A stretch of 64,000 nt of DNA, taken from the NCBI RefSeq assembly GCF_905220565.1, contig NC_059404.1, positions 15,900,472-15,964,471 of the forward strand, read 5' to 3'. The DNA is from Melitaea cinxia. Lineage: Eukaryota; Arthropoda; Insecta; Lepidoptera; Nymphalidae. How positions within the stretch are numbered: the first letter of the stretch is position 1; every line of letters begins with the position of its first letter. Positions 54,471 through 64,000 of this stretch are shown in pieces. The notes below the pieces were generated by a model, which was given only the letters and a program-made list of their open reading frames with translations, had not been told where the DNA came from and made no database searches. The position numbers and the translations under genes are program-made.

Positions 54471-54935
54471 TTACTTCACAAACAGAAATCTTCGCGGAGT
54501 CGCGGTCGTAAATCAGTACGCAACAAAGTGATTTCGATTGCAAATATTTCATCGGTACAATATTAGAAATATCGGTGGATATTTGCGAACAGCTGTCGTT
54601 TGTAAGGAGTGGTATAATGCTACGTACGTGCCGTCAAGCCAATTTCACGGCTTCAGAGTACGCTCGCCTTTGGACGTCCTTTGATCGGACGAGGCCGAAA
54701 AACATTTTTTTTTTCCTTATTGAAAGTGTATAGTGTAAGCCAGATTTGTTTTGGAATTTTCTATTTGAAAATGGCTACTGGATACCTAAAAACGGTTGTT
54801 TTTATTTACCGATGCTTTTTCATTATGGCGGCTTTTTCGAATCAAAATAATTACGTTTGCAGCAGTCAAGAGATTGAAAAAAAAACGAATAATTATTATT
54901 CATTATACATTAATACAATAATTATCTATAACTAA
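54471..54935 (+). other. Less AT-rich segment with a possible first exon
   Basis: 54480-54700 has a higher G+C content and several CpGs, and is followed by an ATG frame (54770-54930) with a hydrophobic start (MATGYLKTVVFIYRCFF). No clear splice donor, and no downstream exon was found. It could be a promoter and first exon of a gene beyond reach, or chance. Confidence 0.2.
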
Positions 54936-56452
54936 AGACTGCTTTAGTCGAAGTAGTACTAAAGAGTGATTAAAATAATATTACAATTAATAAAATTAGA
55001 AATTAAAATAAAGGGACATTGAAAGGCTAATATGAAGATATCGGCTAATACGGGGAGTTCGAGAAGTGGTCGCTTGGGAAGCTTTCATCAGTTTGGTACG
55101 TCAGCATATTCGTGGGATTAGGGTTCCATAACTAATTAGTAGATGTAAGATTAATATATTTATATATTTTGTTTTAACTACTACTGCAAATACATACATC
55201 TCTCTTCTTTTTTTTGTCTCATTGTCTTGTCGTTAAATAATAAATGAAAAATAATAAATTTAGAAATTAATTTTACCTTCATCGTATTAGTAATGCTACT
55301 TTAAGAAGGGTATTGAGATCTTTTTTATATCTATTTATATAAAAAATACTAAAAACACACTTGAGCTGATATTAATATAATCAAATTGAAATAAATAATG
55401 TATTATAAAATATTAATAATTGAAATCGTAAATAAACAAGCGTATAGTTTTAGTCGTTTGTACTATTGAAAAAGCAAAAAAATCATGGGAGAAATTAATC
55501 GCTACCTCTTTTTCAAGCAAAACATAATTGCTCTATACACATAGTGCTGTGGCAGTAATTCGTAGGAATCAACAAATACAAGTCACAAGAGATTTAACAA
55601 CGTAGCTTGGCAGAAACCAGGAGCGCTGTAGCAATGAAAATTTTAACTAATTCTTTGTATTGCAACAATATAAACTTGACCAGGTCAGTAGATATTGAAA
55701 ACTCAAGGAAAATAAAACAATGATTTTAAGTAAAAGGTCATGCTATCAAAATCGAATGAGTACAATCTCTTCGATCCTGTATGGGCTCTTAGTAATAACG
55801 AGGCTTAGTGATAACGATTACCACCTACCAAAACAACCGATAATAGCGGATTTTGATCCATGAACTACATTAAACTACCCACATCTTTATATAAATAAAA
55901 ATTAATCACCGAAACTTTCTACGTGCATAACTTTCAAACGACTGCATTAATCTGAATTATTTCTGAGTTCTTTATTTTCAGTTTTCAAGTTTCATTCAAA
56001 GCTTTTATGAAAATAATATTGAAATATTAATGGAAAAAAAATGGCGGCTCGATGTACGCTGGGTCAGCTTGTTAGAAATATTTTAGACAACTATAAGCTG
56101 CAACAACACACAACATAGTTTCTATTAAAAAGATAACAATGTTACAATGTGCATATTAACATAATGTTTCACATAAAACTTAGATTGTTTAGCTTCAACG
56201 TGACAAGCAACTAACTTAGTTTACCTGTTTCAGTTAGTTCGCATAGCGCCGCGTTCCAATTTGTGGTTTACACATTAGAAGTCCTCGCGTAAGTTTCGTT
56301 AAAATACGAATTACAAACAAAAACAACGCTTTAATAAATACGAAATTGTCTTTATATAAATTTTTCGTTAATGTAATTTTACAATTTACTTTTATTTTTT
56401 TATGATAATAACATAGATTTATGAAGTTCGTGATCATTTATTTACTTTTTTT
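54936..56452. other. Unassigned sequence
   Basis: 55890-56075 resembles a decayed Helitron (ends GCTGGGTCAGCTTGTTAG, close to GTCAGCTAGT). No gene seen. Confidence 0.35.
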
Positions 56453-57215
56453 TAACCGACTTCCAAAAAAGGAGGAGGTTCTCAATTCGACTGTTTTTTT
56501 TTTTTTTTTTAATGTATGTTACATCAGAACTTTTGACTGGGTGGAGCGATTTCGACAAATTTTCTTTTGATCGAAAAGTGGTGTGTGCCAATTGGTCCCA
56601 TTTAAATTTATTTGAGATCTAACAACTACTTTTCGAGTTATATCTAATAATGCGTTTTTACTTGACGCTTTTTTCGTCGACCTACGTTGTATTATACCGC
56701 ATAACTTTCTACTGGATGTACCGATTTTGATAATTCTTTTTTTGTTGGAAAGGAAATATCTCTAGTTTGGTATCACGATAAGGAAACCAGGATCTGATGA
56801 TGGGATCCCAGAGAAATTGATAGAAACTCTTGAAAATCCGCAATAACTTTTTACTGGGTGTACCGATTTTGATAATTCTTTTTTTGTTGGAAAGAAGATA
56901 TTTTTAGTTTAGGACCATGATAAGGAAATCAGGATCTGATAATGGGATCCCAGAGAAATCGAGGGAACTTCTTGAAAATCCGCAATAACTTTTTACTGGG
57001 TGTACCGATTTTAATAATTTTTAATTTAATCGAAAGCTGATGTTTGTCATGTGGTCACATATAAATTTCATTGAGACCTGATAACTACTTTTTGAGTAAT
57101 CTTTGATAACGCGCAGTTACTTGAGTATTTTTTCGTCGATCTACGTTGTATTACTCGTCGATGTAATTGAAGTCGGTTTTTTTTTCGTTTGCGAGCAAAC
57201 ACAATTATTTCGAAA
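56453..57215 (+). mobile_element. AACCGACTTC element with amplified internal module
   Basis: Ends are normal (AACCGACTTCCAAAAAAGG; ATTGAAGTCGGTTTTT, GAGCAAACACAATTATTTCG), but the module beginning TAACTTT-TACTGG-TGTACCGATTTT and including GGATCTGAT-ATGGGATCCCAGAG is present three times (from about 56700, 56845 and 56985), so the element is about 760 bp rather than 430. Confidence 0.7.
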
Positions 57216-57320
57216 TTACTAAGGCAATAAATAACCAAATAAATATATTACTTGCCTCTTAGATTATCATATTGTTTGTTTCTAATTTTCATATTTATAA
57301 TCTTATTAAGTTATACATTT

Positions 57321-57600
57321 TTAACCGACTTCAAAAAAGGAGGAGGTTAGTCAATTCGACCGTATCTATATATATTTTATATATTTACGTTCAGGGACAA
57401 CTTCGTCGTTTATGAACCGATTTTGATAATTCTTGTTTTGTTGAAAGTAGATATCTCAAGTGTGGTACCATGACAAAGAAACCAGGATCTAACGATGGAA
57501 TCCCGGAGAAATCGAGGGAAATCTTCGAAAATCGTAGTGACGTTTAGTGCGTTTGTTAATTTTTTCGTCTACTACTTATATTACGCTGCCTTTGTAATTA
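57321..57600 (+). mobile_element. AACCGACTTC element, 3'-truncated
   Basis: Typical left end (AACCGACTTCAAAAAAGG, ATTCGACCGTATC) and body to GGAAATCTTCGAAAATCG, then a shortened right end. Same orientation as its neighbour 106 bp away. Confidence 0.65.
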
Positions 57601-57700
57601 CTAAAGAAAATAAAATTTGTAATACGTCATGACTCGATGAAAAAATACAAAATTAAATTACATAATAAAATTTTACTTTACTCTTATATAAATCGTTAAT

Positions 57701-57703
<3 letters not shown>

Positions 57704-57768
<65 letters not shown>
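57704..57768. repeat. (TA)n microsatellite
   Basis: About 32 TA units. CGTTAATATATATA follows, echoing CGTTAATATCATATATA before it. Confidence 0.9.
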
Positions 57769-57769
<1 letters not shown>

Positions 57770-58146
57770 GTTAATATATATATAAACTTGAGAATCAGTA
57801 TTAAAAATTATTTTGATACGTGTTACTATGATTTCGAGTCTGCATTAATGTAATTACAATAAATAAACCATAGCAGAGATTGAATTCACTTCAGACGTAA
57901 AAAAGATTCCGTGGGGATAACAAATTCTCTCACCTCACAAGGTGTAGAGGTTATGTTAAATACGTTTTCATATAAAATCCACTATATAACTACTGCAATA
58001 TGTGATTCTTGTTTAGTTCTACAGAATTCTATTTATACCAGTAATTGGGAAGATTCCTAGGGGATAGCTAACAAGCTCGCCGTCTAACGCTCACGTGTAC
58101 TAAGTAAAATCCATTGAGGTAACTAGATGAAAAAAAATATATTGAG

Positions 58147-58330
58147 AGAGGTCACAGCAGGAATTATCCCGCTCAAAGTCTAGTGCAGCCCGTCTGATCA
58201 CCGAAAAATAACACTACTGTCAACTAGTGTAGTTTTCTATGATGAGAAAGATAGCCAAAGCTCCTGGAGACGGTCGGGGGTCGGTGATCAGGTCGGCAAC
58301 GCACTACAATGCTTCTTGTATCAGGTGGAC
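58147..58330 (+). repeat. Family M repeat copy, strongly eroded
   Basis: GGTCACAGCAGGAATTATCC, GCAGCCCGTCTG, CCAAAGCTCCTGGAGACGG, CAGGTCGGCAACGC and CAGGTGGACC mark it. Confidence 0.55.
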
Positions 58331-58370
58331 CACACACTTGTACTCACACCAGTACTATAAGTCACATCAC

Positions 58371-58600
58371 TTCAGCCTATGGCAGCCCACTGCTGGACAT
58401 AGGCCTCCCCAAGCTCGCGCCAGACATCCCGGTTTTCCGCAATCCTCATCCAGCCTACACCGGCAATCTTACGTAGATCGTCGGTCCAACGGGCCGGAGA
58501 ACGTCCCACACTGCGTTTTCCACGACGCGCTCTCCACTCCAGGACCCGTCTACTCCAACAGCCATCGATGCTGCGACACAGATGACCAGCTCACTGCCAC
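58371..58600 (-). pseudogene. LINE ORF 3' end (RT C-terminus)
   Basis: On the minus strand it encodes W-R-A-R-R-G-K-R-S-V-G-R-S-P-A-R-W-T-D-D-L-R, then VGWMRIAENRDVW and GEAYVQQWAAIG followed by a stop. This is the C-terminal signature of a non-LTR reverse transcriptase ORF (GRP.RW.DD ... A.dR..W). The last codons (EAYVQQW) are the same sequence that forms the tail of the LINE-tailed retroposons in this window. Only the 3' end is present. Confidence 0.75.
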
Positions 58601-59122
58601 TATTACAAGTATATATTAAAAAAATCATTATCTAGGATAAACTCTAGTTTGCCGAATCGTGAAGACAAAATTTCCTATCTTAGCAAATATTCCACAGATC
58701 GAATAGCTTCAAATCCAGGCACCCTCTTCCTTGTATTCTTCGTGTGTGTTCAAAACATTTCCTTCTCCTACATGGGGATAGAGGCCTAAGCTTATTAGTG
58801 GGATATTACTGGCAAAAGCGGATATTCTATATATTATTATTGTGGGAAGTCATCCGTGTGGTCAAATGCCTGCCTATTTGACATAAAAAAAAAAAGAACT
58901 TGGGGAGGTCCATGTCCAGCAGTGGACTACAATAGGCTAAACGGATACCAATATATTATTTTTATGCAGTAAATATTTAAATAGTCGTATAAAAATAAAT
59001 TTGAATCCTACACCGCCGTTTTGTGTTAGGCACGATATTGTCACTTTTACGACAAACTTAGTTGACTTTTTAAGTGTCTAGTTTAAGTGAATATTCATTT
59101 AAAAAATAAATATAACAATGTC

Positions 59123-59477
59123 ATCATCATCATCATCATGTGCTGCGTGGCTACGGCACTAAAGAATTTAGCCACCCCCTCTCTTCCCGTGGGTGTCGTA
59201 AGAGGCGACTAAGGGATAACAAGGTTCCACAACCACCTTGGAACTTAAAAAGCCGACCGATGGCGGGATAACCATCCAACTACTGGCTTTGAAATACACA
59301 GGCCGAAGATGGGCAGCAGCGTCTTCGGTGCGACAAAGCCAGTACTGCGGTCACCAACCCGCCTGCCCAGCGTGGTGACTATGGGCAAAACACATGAGTT
59401 CACGTTATTTTTGGCGTAAACTTGTGGAGGCCTATGTCCAGCAGTGGACTGTTCAGGCTGTAATGATGATGATGATG
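59123..59477 (+). mobile_element. LINE-tailed retroposon with 11-bp target duplication
   Basis: Flanked by ATAACAATGTC at 59112-59122 and 59478-59488. Starts with ATC repeats then GTGCTGCGTGGCTACGGCAC, and ends GGCTGTAATGATGATGATGA. No long coding frame of its own. The most complete copy in the window. Confidence 0.85.
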
Positions 59478-59488
59478 ATAACAATGTC

Positions 59489-60821
59489 TTTTAAATTAAT
59501 CTTCATTCATACAACACTCAATATATTAGTACAAATATATCTTTCAAAACAGCAAACAATGTCTCAATCCAAATATATCTTTTGTAATTTCCAATGCGTC
59601 CTTGGTACATTTTTAACAACTCAAGTAATGCGATAAGAATTGTTTTCACTATAATAGTTCGGTTAATAAAACGTCACACGGTTAATATTTACCTTTTGAT
59701 AACTGTTCTATCATTATGATAACAAATACGGTTGACGACAAAAGTGTTTAGAATTTTTTATCATAAAAATTATTTAGTAGGAATTACATTTTGAGATTTT
59801 TTTTCTTTAATAAATAGTAAATAAACTGTTTAAGTATTAGAAAAAATGAATAAACTATTTGATAAAAATAAAAAATATTAAAAAAAGGATTAAAAAATAT
59901 TCAACGAACATTTAACAACACAGCGCAAATTTTAACATTTGTTTTGATCAATTAACATATTAAAGTTATCCACTTAATTTAAATGAAAAAAAAATATTAA
60001 AATGATATATGTAATGAAGAATTCGTATGTCATGCATAAAAAATAATAAACTAAAAATCTTATATTATCCTTATAAAACCAACACTTTTTTCATCTAAGA
60101 AACACAAGAAATAACTCACAAACAATTTGTCTTCCACAATTGTTTGTAATACATTATCTTCCGTTATAATGTTTCAGACTTAATAAAAAACGAATGCTAC
60201 AATGCGATTCAATTAAAACGTATGTCTTCAAAGTAATTGTGTAAGCTTTGCAGACACTACATCATCCCGAACTCATTACAAGGAGCGAGAACAATTAAGG
60301 CCGCAACCATACTAGATTTCATAACGACAAAGCCAAGAATATGAAAATGAGACTACATTCGAAGCATCAAATAATATTTTCCTTCGAAACTATGACTATA
60401 CGGAATGAAATGAATTCGCAAAACACAGTATGAAATTCGCCTAGCAACGTTAAACAACGCTTCTGCCAAGAAAAATAATTTCCGCTACTTTATATAAATT
60501 TCAACGGTTATTACGCTGTTGAGAAAGAATACTAAAATTTTAAAGAAAATAAAATCCTAGCTAAACAGCTAGTAAAAACTTGGCAGGGTTTTTATGTGGC
60601 TACATCACGTATAGCCAGCATAGAGAATACGAACATACATTAAAACGGACGGCTACGTTACACCTACAACTTACTTGGATACTTGCCATTGTTTTTTTTA
60701 TTAGCTTTTTATCTGATATGATATAAGAATTATCTTGACAAGCACATGTAGATTATCCCCGGAAAATATAGAAAATTAAAACCTTACGGTTGTTCTATTT
60801 ATATTTTATGCGGTACGATAC
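59489..60821. other. AT-rich stretch without a recognised gene
   Basis: No gene or repeat recognised. 60240-60480 is somewhat less AT-rich and not repeated in the window. Confidence 0.4.
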
Positions 60822-61072
60822 GATTCAGTCTGTAACATCCCATAGCGGATTTGCGGATATACTGTGAGTAGCGATCGCTATGATATGATAACAACCGGGC
60901 CCTACAGCTTAACGAGTTCTCCGAGGCACGGTGAGGCGACCCACAAGGACAGAGATCTAAACTGGAAAGAAATATTTGTACGAATATAAATATCCGTTCC
61001 AAGTGAGAATCGAACCCGCAAACAGTCTGCGTTTTAGGCGCCTAAACACACACCATAGCGGTTAACACTTAT
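60822..61072 (-). repeat. tRNA-headed SINE, near full length
   Basis: On the minus strand, a tRNA-like head (CCGCTATGGTGTGTGTTTAG, B-box GCGGGTTCGATTCTCAC), then GTGCCTCGGAGAACTCGTTA and ATCATAGCGATCGCTAC. Second headed copy of the 5570-5905 family; the internal CATGGGGAAAGAGG part is deleted. Confidence 0.65.
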
Positions 61073-61469
61073 GGCACGTTCATAAAAGTTTATTAAATTT
61101 TAGTATTTTATTTCTTCGGCTGTTCTCATTACAAAAAATTCCTGATTATTAGTATCTTGTTTTATAAATATAATTTTTAAATAAATCACTATTTACTGAA
61201 AATAATCTTTAAATATAAACTTAAAAAATATGGTCTAAGAACTAAATTCAATAAACATGGTTTTTACTTTTAAAATTCGATTTTTTTCAATATCGTTTGG
61301 TCTGAACGCAAAAAAAATATATTACCTAAATAAAAATATAAAAAATATTAATATACTTTAGTCTATTTTCTTCGCGAATGTCCTCTATTACTGCAGCAGT
61401 ATCAATATTATCTAGCGCAGTTCAATCTGATAATTTAACCGCCGCGTATCGTCGTCGTGCTACAACAAT

Positions 61470-62147
61470 ATGAATTTCGGTGTACTGTGCATTTTATTTA
61501 TAATTAGTGAAACAAACAGTCTGTACATAAACGATAATAGTTTCCATAAAGACGTCGAAGAGAAACGAGTTCTTTTGAGGAAATTACAGAATTTGCAAGA
61601 ACACGATTCGAGGAACGCTTCGCAGACACCGTCTTGGAACGAAATTTTAGCAGATATTCTTGTCAAACGAATATTCTCATTTCACAAAACGAATAATGAA
61701 ACCGAACGCCTAACCACTTTTGAAGACGAGAACAACCTATTTGTTAGAAGTTTCAGTTTTGTCTTGAAAGTATACAAAAAATATTTGTATGACAAACTGC
61801 ATCACAACCGTGATACAAGTACAGATACTAATAATACTAAAATTCAAGTAAATAATTCTGATACTAATACTGATAATAAGCGAGAAGATGTTGAAGTGAT
61901 ATATCCGGAAATTATTGATAGCCCAGACGATGATGTCGAAATTATAGAACCAAAATATCACGGAAAATTGTGCGACAATTGCAAGAAAGATGCAGATATC
62001 GAATCAACTGATTGTAAAGAAGGATCGGTAAAGGATGCGAATGGGATTTGTGTGCCTAAATCGTCGAAATTTATTTTATCAATACCATTTCAATGCCCCA
62101 TCGGTTACAAACGAGATTGGCTCGGCTATTGTAGACAAAAACTTTAA
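61470..62147 (+). CDS. Small secreted protein with two C-x2-G-x3-D-x2-G-x-C motifs
   Basis: A single uninterrupted frame of 225 aa. Residues 1-18 are a signal peptide (MNFGVLCILFIISETNS, cut before LYIN). Residues 25-110 are charged and probably helical. 112-162 is a polar, acidic, Asn/Asp/Thr-rich linker with several N-x-S/T sites. The C-terminus has six cysteines (168, 171, 182, 194, 209, 221); 182-194 and 209-221 each fit C-x2-G-x3-D-x2-G-x-C exactly. Motifs of this CPxGYxRDxxGxCR kind occur at the ends of small insect secreted proteins, from memory; no function is known to me. The start is the first ATG, in a CAACAATATG context. AATAAA lies 7 nt after the stop. No intron is needed. Confidence 0.7.
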   Translation: MNFGVLCILFIISETNSLYINDNSFHKDVEEKRVLLRKLQNLQEHDSRNASQTPSWNEILADILVKRIFSFHKTNNETERLTTFEDENNLFVRSFSFVLKVYKKYLYDKLHHNRDTSTDTNNTKIQVNNSDTNTDNKREDVEVIYPEIIDSPDDDVEIIEPKYHGKLCDNCKKDADIESTDCKEGSVKDANGICVPKSSKFILSIPFQCPIGYKRDWLGYCRQKL

Positions 62148-62153
62148 GAACTT

Positions 62154-62159
62154 AATAAA
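62154..62159 (+). terminator. Poly(A) signal of the 61470 gene
   Basis: AATAAA six bases past the TAA at 62145-62147, which would give a very short 3' UTR. No competing signal is nearer. Confidence 0.45.
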
Positions 62160-62983
62160 AATGTACAAAATAAGGGACGCATGCTGCGTTTACAAAATTA
62201 CAACAGACCCAACTTTAAATTCATAAAAAAAATATCAAAGACTTGTTAAAGAAATTGAGATGAAAATGTTTCTTGAAGATATAAATCAAAATAAAGTTAG
62301 TAAACGAGTATTTACGGATACTGCTATTACTGAAAATATCGTGCCCTCGTCTACGTGGTGATATAGGCGAAATCCTGGTTCAAATCAAATATACCTTTCA
62401 TCAAAAGTGTGAAGCGCAATTAAATCTTTTAAAAGTTTAGTGCAATTGTTGCTTTAAGATGTTTGATTAAAATATGTGAAATTACCGATTTAGAGGAGAT
62501 AAACATCAGTCAAAATTACCGGAAAGTTTTCAAGCACAAATGACGTAGGACTTTGTACGTCATTCTCATTAGGAGATACAATGTAGGGTAATAACCTTAA
62601 TGGGATATATATGAACTTATAAACACAGGCGTAAAGTACAAGATATTATAGCAAATGAATCAATTACTTATGAAAAATAAAATAATTGTTTTCACAAAAC
62701 AGTTTTTTGTACATAATTAGAACAACTTGTGTAATTATAAAGATAATTGTAAACTATCTGTTATTTTATACAGGATTATTCAAAAAATTGCTAAAGCTTA
62801 AAATTATTTACCCTAAATGTTATTTTAATTTAAAGTATCCAATGTCAAAAATATACCATTACATTCAGGTAAAACAATAACAATTATAACAAAATTTGTT
62901 AAAATTTATAAATGAGCATATTACTAAGTAATATATTACACGATGTGAAACCGATGGTTGTTTTTTTTTTTTTTTTTTAAATG
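62160..62983. other. AT-rich spacer
   Basis: No gene or repeat recognised apart from a T run at 62960-62978 leading into the next repeat. Confidence 0.4.
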
Positions 62984-63160
62984 TATTACTAGGTCGACAA
63001 ATAAGCGTACGGCTCACCGGATGGTAAGTGATTACCGTAGCCTATAGACGTTTACAACACCAGCAGCATCGCTCTATCCCTAATTCCCCCCAGGAGCTCT
63101 GGTCACCTTACTCACCAACAGAAACACAATCCTTCTTGAAAACAGTATTCTTTATAGTAC
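62984..63160 (-). repeat. Family M repeat copy, truncated
   Basis: ATTACTAGGTCGACAAATAA, GCGTACGGCTCACCGGATGG, CCCCCCAGGAGCTCTGGTC and ACTCACCAACAGAAACACAA; it stops at CTTGAAAACAGTATTC, so the half with CAGTCGGGCTG is missing. Preceded by a T run of 18. Confidence 0.7.
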
Positions 63161-64000
63161 ACTTGATATTCGGAATACCTACATAAATTTGTACAAAATG
63201 AATAACATTTGTCTAAAAAAAATGTTCATATTCCATTATAATACAATATTTAAACATGAATGATTACATAAAATGCACAAACCCAACCTCTGTAACTCAA
63301 AAAAAATCCAAAAACATCTGTAAATCAATACGAGCTTTAAAAAAAGATGTTTTTTTAACAAATCTCATAAGCCTTTAAAGTCTAATCCGAGTGTTTATTT
63401 AGCGGCAAGGGAAGTAATTCTTATTGCGGACCAAACAAGTGTACCTCAGACAATCGAGAGTCAATTTCACGGTGAGCTGGCCACCAAAGAAGACCGGATG
63501 TACCTGGGATCAAACGGACGTTTCGATCGCCGCAAATTGACTTGATACACGTTAGAAAGGAAAAAAATTCAGAATAATTTTATTTGCCCGAGGTTTTTAC
63601 AGTTACTTTTGTTTCGTTTGCTGTTATATAATTCTTTTTGAACAATTTCGTATTAACTAACATTGTGGTTAAATAAATTATATTGTCTCTCTCACTTCAT
63701 CTTTATCTTATTATCTTTCTTAATTTCTTATATCGGCTAGTATTTGGATACCACCATTTCACTTTCTTTCGTTAAGCAATAACCAACCAGAGTTGTAATT
63801 ATATGTATATTCCAATAATTCGATTCTGCCTCATTTCAGCAAAGTATAGTTAGTAAAACTTTGACTAACTTGCCTTGAAAGCAGTTGGAATAAAGTCATT
63901 ACATTGTAAAATATAATTGAGATTTTTTTCAATTCAACAAACATAACCTTAACTTATAAAAATATAGGAAAATTTCAATGAGGTTAATGGATGATTACAA
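63161..64000. other. End of window, no recognised gene
   Basis: 63400-63550 is less AT-rich (GTACCTCAGACAATCGAGAG, GATCAAACGGACGTTTCGATC) and not repeated in this window. It could be regulatory or part of a gene to the right; nothing decides this. Confidence 0.35.

Overview
This is an AT-rich, intron-bearing insect window, most likely from a moth or butterfly (Lepidoptera). I infer this from gene structure (short exons, GT-AG introns), signal-peptide serine proteases typical of insects, and very dense interspersed repeats of kinds I associate with lepidopteran genomes: A|TC...CTAG|T Helitrons, tRNA-headed SINEs, elements beginning AACCGACTTC, and LINE-tailed retroposons. No species can be named from the sequence alone.

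The left half (about 6.5-35.5 kb) carries a cluster of three paralogous secreted chymotrypsin-fold serine proteases. Gene A (6613-10391, +) and gene B (18211-23588, +) are head-to-tail. Gene C (35502-31505, -) converges on B. I rebuilt all three from five exons each. Intron phases are identical (1, 2, 0, 0), exon sizes nearly so, and open reading is unbroken (266, 257 and 278 aa). Each keeps the His/Asp/Ser triad, three disulfides and an Arg|Ile activation site. All share an S-I-C-x-G-D-S active-site segment, so Ser rather than Asp sits at the base of the S1 pocket, which argues against trypsin specificity.

Between B and C lies a complete, apparently young Ty3/gypsy LTR retrotransposon (25413-31485). 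It has 464-bp LTRs with no difference seen by eye, 4-bp ATAT target duplications, gag, and pol in the -1 frame. The gag-pol overlap ends in a G GGA AAC slippery site followed by a textbook H-type pseudoknot. The element landed 16-20 bp after the stop codon of gene C and separates that gene from what looks like its original poly(A) signal.

From 35.5 to 61 kb I found no host gene. The region holds repeats of many families, a fragment of a non-LTR retrotransposon ORF (50839-51504), an indel-free 53-copy array of an 8-bp unit (51586-52009), and two inverted copies of a roughly 670-bp unnamed repeat 7.5 kb apart. At 61470-62147 there is one intronless gene for a small secreted protein with two copies of a C-x2-G-x3-D-x2-G-x-C motif. 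The window ends in AT-rich sequence with one more repeat copy.

Many repeats sit inside protease introns, and several insertions are dated relative to each other by nesting or bounded by clear target-site duplications.
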